Source: Candidatus Cloacimonadota bacterium
GTDB taxonomy: Bacteria > Cloacimonadota > Cloacimonadia > Cloacimonadales > WRIO01
Assembly (NCBI GenBank): GCA_017998585.1
Contig: JAGOCT010000031.1
Location: 1 to 10,839 of the forward strand
DNA: 10,839 nt
Direction: 5' to 3'
The notes beneath the pieces were generated by a model that was not told the DNA's origin, did no database searches, and saw only the letters and a list, made by a program, of their open reading frames with translations. The position numbers and the translations under genes are program-made. Within the stretch, counting starts at the first letter, position 1; every line of letters begins with the position of its first letter. Below are positions 7,635 to 10,839 of this stretch, piece by piece.

Positions 7635-7655
7635 AGTACGGGTTTGGACGATGCA

Positions 7656-8579
7656 TTAGTAAATTCCTGAAAATAAATAGGATGTAAAAAAAATTAACAA
7701 AAGCACGAACATATCTAGCTTCATCCAATGATGTATTTTTCTTACAATCTGTGGGTGTTGTGACCGGTTTAAAACAATCAGGAAAAAGACCAAAGGAATA
7801 AACACGAGGACATTCAGCATTATAAAAACAAAAGCATTTGTCAGTTTTGTAAAATAAAAAATAAAAATACTAGAAAAAATGAGCGCAATTGGGATAATGA
7901 TCCATTTTGCTACTTTGTCTTTTCCTAAAACGACCGCTAATGTTTTCGCATTTTGAGATTTGTCTCCTTCATAATCTTCAATTGTTTTTGTCCATTCTCT
8001 GATAATGGTGTAAAGAAATGCAAAAACCATGATGGGTAATACTTTAATCGGTTTAGTACTACTCAGAGCACCGTACAGAAAAGTCGATGCTGCAGACCAG
8101 GCTACAATCAGATTGCCGGATAAACCTCTTTTTTTAAATGAGACAGCATACATAAACAGCAGAAACAGATTTGCTGATGCGATGATTAAATGCCAGTAAT
8201 TGGGGCTGAATAAACTGATTATTATGCCACTAAATCCCATTAACAAAGTGAGGTAGCGTGCTTGTAAAAGAGACATTTTTCCCGATGGTAAAATTCGATG
8301 AGGCTGGTTAATTTTATCAATTTCTATATCACAGATGTCATTGATGACATAACCAGCACCTGCAATGAGGGAAGCAGATAAAGCCAATAAGTAACTTAAA
8401 CTGTTCAGCGGAGAAGCCCCACTGTAAACTGCACCAAAATAAGTGCAAATAAAGCTGAACAGACAGTTAAATGGTCTGATAATCAGGAATGGGTAAAAAA
8501 AACAATTTATCCTTTTCCAGATATCTTTTTTTACTTCAGGTATAGAATGATTCACACTATTAAATTCTATCTGACCCAT
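7656..8579 (-). CDS. Digeranylgeranylglyceryl phosphate synthase-like UbiA prenyltransferase
   Basis: This 307-aa membrane prenyltransferase of the UbiA superfamily carries both aspartate-rich motifs. The first is NDICDIEIDKINQPHR (80-95), containing the NDxxDxxxD pattern with Asp81, Asp84 and Asp88, followed by LPSG (97-100). The second is DYEGD (202-206). The IRPFNC stretch (34-39) and the EIDKIN...PSG context closely resemble archaeal DGGGP synthases, which add the second geranylgeranyl group to GGGP, rather than UbiA/MenA quinone enzymes. About eight to nine hydrophobic segments follow a soluble N-terminus of roughly 20 residues. It starts 4 bp after the GGPP synthase stop and lacks a clear Shine-Dalgarno, so it probably depends on coupled translation. 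With the GGGP synthase next door, DGGGP formation is the best call; a quinone or heme-type UbiA role is the main alternative. Confidence 0.88.
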   Translation of the reverse strand: MGQIEFNSVNHSIPEVKKDIWKRINCFFYPFLIIRPFNCLFSFICTYFGAVYSGASPLNSLSYLLALSASLIAGAGYVINDICDIEIDKINQPHRILPSGKMSLLQARYLTLLMGFSGIIISLFSPNYWHLIIASANLFLLFMYAVSFKKRGLSGNLIVAWSAASTFLYGALSSTKPIKVLPIMVFAFLYTIIREWTKTIEDYEGDKSQNAKTLAVVLGKDKVAKWIIIPIALIFSSIFIFYFTKLTNAFVFIMLNVLVFIPLVFFLIVLNRSQHPQIVRKIHHWMKLDMFVLLLIFFTSYLFSGIY

Positions 8580-8583
8580 TATT

Positions 8584-9474
8584 CTAAGGTAATCTATCCT
8601 TAATCATTCTGACAAATTCAACCAGAACCTGATTGTTAGGGATATTTTTTATCATTTTGTAAGAATCATCAAGTAGTTTTTCAGCTGTTCTTCTTGCTTT
8701 ATCCAGACCCATAATGGAAGGATAGGTTGATTTGTTGTTTTTGGAATCTTCATAAGGCTCTTTCCCCAGCATTTCAAAATCACCGACATCGTCAAGAATA
8801 TCGTCAATAATTTGGTAAGCCAGCCCTAGATTTAATGCATAATTTGAAAGCGTGTTTGTCATATTATCTTCAGCACCATATAACGCACAAGCCAGCTTTA
8901 TGGACGCTTCAAGGAGAGCTCCTGTTTTTTTTAAATGAACATATTTCAAGACATTTATTTGTATATTTTGTTTATTAGAAGACAAAATATCTACTGTTTG
9001 TCCTCCAATCATTCCACGTGTTGATATTGCATTACAGAGTATTCTGATACATTTAACGGCTTTTTCTTTATCATTTAATTTTGCAAGCATTTCGAATGCT
9101 TTGGTAAGAAGGGCATCGCCCGCAAGTATAGCGATTGCAGGTGAGAACTTTTTATGACAGGTGAGCTGTCCTCTGCGTTCATTGGAGTTATCAAGAGAGG
9201 GCAGATCATCATGGATCAGAGAGGCGGTATGAACCATTTCCATTGCAGCAGCAGCAAGTGATACCTGATCTAAAATTTCCTGATCATTACTTCTATTTAA
9301 CATTTCATAGGTTGCATAAAGCAAAACAGGGCGTAAACGTTTCCCTCCGCTGAATATGGAGTATCTCATTGCAGTATAGAGCTCTTTTGGTTGTTCTCCT
9401 TTACTGACCAGATGTTCATCCAGCACTTTATTTAAGAGTTCGACTCTATCTTCAAAATATTTCTGAACTATCAT
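8584..9474 (-). CDS. Polyprenyl synthetase, probably geranylgeranyl diphosphate synthase
   Basis: This 296-aa all-helical trans-prenyltransferase extends allylic diphosphates with isopentenyl diphosphate. It has GGKRLRP (43-49), the first aspartate-rich motif DDLPSLD (89-95) followed by ERRGQLTCHKKF, AILAGDALL (115-123), GGQ (157-159), LKKTGAL (181-187) and the second aspartate-rich motif DDILD (224-228), then KSTYPSIMG (248-256). The two-residue insert in the first motif is the bacterial (type II) layout. The fifth residue before that motif is Ala84; short-chain FPP synthases such as IspA have an aromatic residue there, so a product longer than C15, most likely C20, is expected. It is the first gene of the lipid operon, with a strong AAGGAG Shine-Dalgarno and a promoter upstream. 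FPP synthase remains a possible alternative. Confidence 0.9.
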   Translation of the reverse strand: MIVQKYFEDRVELLNKVLDEHLVSKGEQPKELYTAMRYSIFSGGKRLRPVLLYATYEMLNRSNDQEILDQVSLAAAAMEMVHTASLIHDDLPSLDNSNERRGQLTCHKKFSPAIAILAGDALLTKAFEMLAKLNDKEKAVKCIRILCNAISTRGMIGGQTVDILSSNKQNIQINVLKYVHLKKTGALLEASIKLACALYGAEDNMTNTLSNYALNLGLAYQIIDDILDDVGDFEMLGKEPYEDSKNNKSTYPSIMGLDKARRTAEKLLDDSYKMIKNIPNNQVLVEFVRMIKDRLP

Positions 9475-9515
9475 GTTGACTCCTTTATTTAAATCAAAGA
9501 ATTATGACTTGTTTA

Positions 9516-9543
9516 ACATTATTTAAAAGGCTTTTATTGTCAA
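9516..9543 (-). promoter_or_regulatory. Predicted promoter of the eight-gene lipid operon
   Basis: On the minus strand a perfect TTGACA (9538-9543) is followed after 16 nt by TAATGT (9516-9521, a weak -10 that keeps T1, A2 and T6). Transcription would begin near 9509, about 35 nt before the GGPP synthase ATG. It lies back to back with the lectin-gene promoter in the divergent 179-bp gap. Confidence 0.45.
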
Positions 9544-9598
9544 TCAAAATTCATCATTATATTAAAAAAAGTAAATTATCAGGTCTATGCTAATATAA

Positions 9599-9627
9599 TT
9601 GACTTTATCTGTATTTTTTGCTAGAAT
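9599..9627 (+). promoter_or_regulatory. Predicted sigma70-type promoter of the lectin gene
   Basis: TTGACT (9599-9604), a 17-nt spacer and TAGAAT (9622-9627) each match the consensus at 5 of 6 positions. Start of transcription would be near 9634, leaving a 20-nt leader that contains GGAGG (9644-9648) before the ATG at 9654. This placement excludes the in-frame TTG at 9618 as a start, because it would lie inside the promoter. Confidence 0.7.
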
Positions 9628-9653
9628 ACTTAAAAAATGAGATGGAGGTTGTT

Positions 9654-10522
9654 ATGTTTAATCGAGTCAATATGGTAATATGTTTTGTTTTGCTTTTTTC
9701 AGTTCTCTCAGGAAAAGCTAAGAATCCAGAAAATATTTACTTGTTTATTTACGAAGGCAAAGCATACGAGGTTGTTAAGGAACGCATGACATGGGAAAAT
9801 GCTACTGGATTTGCTGTCAGCAGAGGAGGATATCTTGTAGAAATCAATAATGAGGCTGAACAAACTGCTGTTTATCAGGCTATCATCAATGGGGCTCAGA
9901 TACCAACAAATTACACAAGTGTATCTAATGGTGGAGGTATTGCTTATGTTTGGATTGGTGCAACAGATCAGAATCAGGAAGGAATATGGCTTTGGGATGG
10001 GAACAACGATCAAATGGGTACTCATTTCTGGTCAGGTCAGGGAACAAACGGCGGGGGAGATGGATCTTCAGAAAATAATGCATATTATAACTGGGGTGGC
10101 AGTCTTTAGGTTTTCCAAAAGAACCTGATAACTGGAATAATGATCAAAACTATGGCGCGATGGCATTAGCAGGTTGGCCTGCTGGTACAAACAATCTTGG
10201 CACAGCTGGTGAATGGAATGATATTATGGGCGTTTATCAACTCTATTTTGTGATTGAATACAATGGGCCTACCGGATCAAATGATATCCTGATAGATTCA
10301 CAGAGTCAATTTTCTATTTTCCCAAATCCAGCGACTCAAACCGTTAAAATTGACCGACCTGAGTTGATTCGTTCAGTTGAAATTTTCAATATCAAAGGGC
10401 AATGTTTACAGAAAACAACACGTAATGAAATTGACTTAACTCATTATAAAAAAGGGATATATTTATTCAGAATTAAGAGTGATTCTCATGAGTCTGTTCA
10501 TAAAGTTATGATAATGAATTAA
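9654..10522 (+). pseudogene. Secreted C-type-lectin-like protein with type IX sorting domain, broken by a one-base frameshift
   Basis: The gene begins at ATG 9654, with GGAGG 5 nt upstream. Its frame stops at TAG 10107-10109, but the matching sequence continues in the -1 frame from about 10106 to the TAA at 10522. Restoring one T in the run at 10105-10107 joins both parts into a protein of about 289 aa. Residues 1-22 are a signal peptide (hydrophobic run ending SGKA). About 30-203 form a C-type-lectin-like fold: WENATGFA, VWIGATDQNQEGIWLWDG, then across the break FPKEPDNW, EWND (187-190) and FVIEY. EPD and WND correspond to the calcium/sugar-binding EPN/WND positions. No cysteines are seen in the domain, so the usual disulphides are absent. 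Residues 219-289 are a type IX C-terminal sorting domain: FPNPA, a VEIFNIKGQ strand, GIYLFRI and a K..I end. No slippery heptamer fits programmed shifting; a real mutation or a homopolymer sequencing error are the likely causes. Confidence 0.85.
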
Positions 10523-10839
10523 TCATTTTAATATAGTATTTCTCAAAATCATTTGTGCTGGTACTAATAGATTGTATCAATCTGACTACTTTATTGTATC
10601 TTTATTTACGATGATTGAAGTTCGATTTTAAAACCACTGAATGCAAATGCTTTTCATTAAAAATAAAATTATTAACAAAAAAGATCAATTGGTTGATAGA
10701 AAAAATGACTATTTTTGATGAACTCGTAATTAATCAGTACAAAAAAAAATCAAATTTTCTGAAAATATATGATTAAACAGCAAATTCAAAATTGTAACCC
10801 CTAATTTTTGAAAATTTGAAGTTAAACAAGACCTTTTTT
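10523..10839. other. Gene-free AT-rich end region with weak hairpins
   Basis: I find no convincing gene in these 317 bases on either strand. After the lectin stop there is a weak 5-bp hairpin (10513-10527, overlapping the stop) and a perfect 6-bp hairpin with a TAT loop (10569-10583, AGATTG/CAATCT), neither followed by a clear T-run. A third small stem (ATCAA/TTGAT) is at 10684-10697, and nine A's run at 10741-10749. On the minus strand a frame is open from the window edge to a stop at 10730-10732 (about 35 codons), and another ends after 21 codons. Either could be the tail of a gene beyond the edge, but nothing recognisable is encoded. Confidence 0.6.
10781..10818. repeat. Imperfect palindrome (AT-rich hairpin)
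   Basis: Arms 10781-10793 (CAAATTCAAAATT) and 10803-10818 (AATTTTTGAAAATTTG) can pair over 13 bp with three unpaired bases, around the 9-nt loop GTAACCCCT. It could end or regulate transcription from either side, but no T-run directly follows on the plus strand, so its role is unknown. Confidence 0.4.

Noticed and set aside
7434..7670. Plus-strand open frame of 78 codons reaching across the 99-bp gap
   Set aside because: Mostly antisense to the GGGP synthase N-terminus, no Shine-Dalgarno, no recognisable domain; only its tail lies in non-coding sequence.
9618..9653. TTG at 9618 as start of the lectin gene
   Set aside because: It falls between the -35 and -10 of the promoter; the ATG at 9654 has a strong GGAGG and is followed directly by a signal peptide.
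9708..10025. Minus-strand open frame of 105 codons
   Set aside because: Antisense to the lectin domain; composition is that of a shadow frame.
10101..10112. Programmed -1 frameshift in the lectin gene
   Set aside because: The P-site codon CTT would have to re-pair on TCT, and no slippery heptamer or clear downstream pseudoknot is seen; a one-base indel explains it better.
9850..10128. Plus-strand open frame of 92 codons overlapping the frameshift
   Set aside because: It is the third frame, neither of the two that encode the lectin, and carries no lectin motif.
10569..10583. Terminator of the lectin gene
   Set aside because: The 6-bp stem is perfect, but it is short, has a 3-nt loop and is not followed by a T-run.

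Overview
The window is AT-rich bacterial DNA, tightly packed, with almost everything on the minus strand. I place it in the FCB group (Bacteroidota, Cloacimonadota and relatives). One reason is a C-terminal sorting domain of the type IX secretion kind on the only plus-strand gene. Another is an outer-membrane barrel protein of the FadL/PorV style. Strong Shine-Dalgarno sequences (AGGAG-like) before most starts and near-consensus TTGACA/TATAAT promoters argue against a typical Bacteroidota genome. Together with the lipid genes they fit a Cloacimonadota-like lineage better. The phylum is an inference; no rRNA gene is present to settle it.

Right-hand part, minus strand (9474 down to 2168): one run of eight genes. 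It opens with three genes that together form the core of archaeal membrane-lipid synthesis: a geranylgeranyl-diphosphate-type polyprenyl synthase, a UbiA-family digeranylgeranylglyceryl phosphate synthase, and a geranylgeranylglyceryl phosphate synthase. Five genes follow in the same direction: a PHP-family (CpsB/YwqE-like) phosphatase, an extended short-chain dehydrogenase (sugar-nucleotide epimerase type), a SAM-dependent methyltransferase, a UPF0104/AglD-type multi-spanning membrane protein and a MoxR AAA+ ATPase. Spacings are mostly 0 to 20 bp or overlapping. The one wider gap (99 bp, before the GGGP synthase) carries a plausible internal promoter. The trio could supply unsaturated archaeol phosphate (DGGGP). 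Whether the five following genes modify, export or merely accompany this lipid is not known from sequence.

Left-hand part, minus strand (2032 down to 1): purA (adenylosuccinate synthetase), with its own promoter and an unusual IMP/GTP loop, followed after 3 bp by an outer-membrane barrel protein that runs off the window edge.

Right end, plus strand (9654 to 10522): a secreted C-type-lectin-like protein with a type IX sorting domain, divergently transcribed from the lipid operon. It has a good sigma70-type promoter but is broken by a one-base frameshift. The final 317 bases hold no recognisable gene, only AT-rich sequence with a few weak hairpins and one longer imperfect palindrome.
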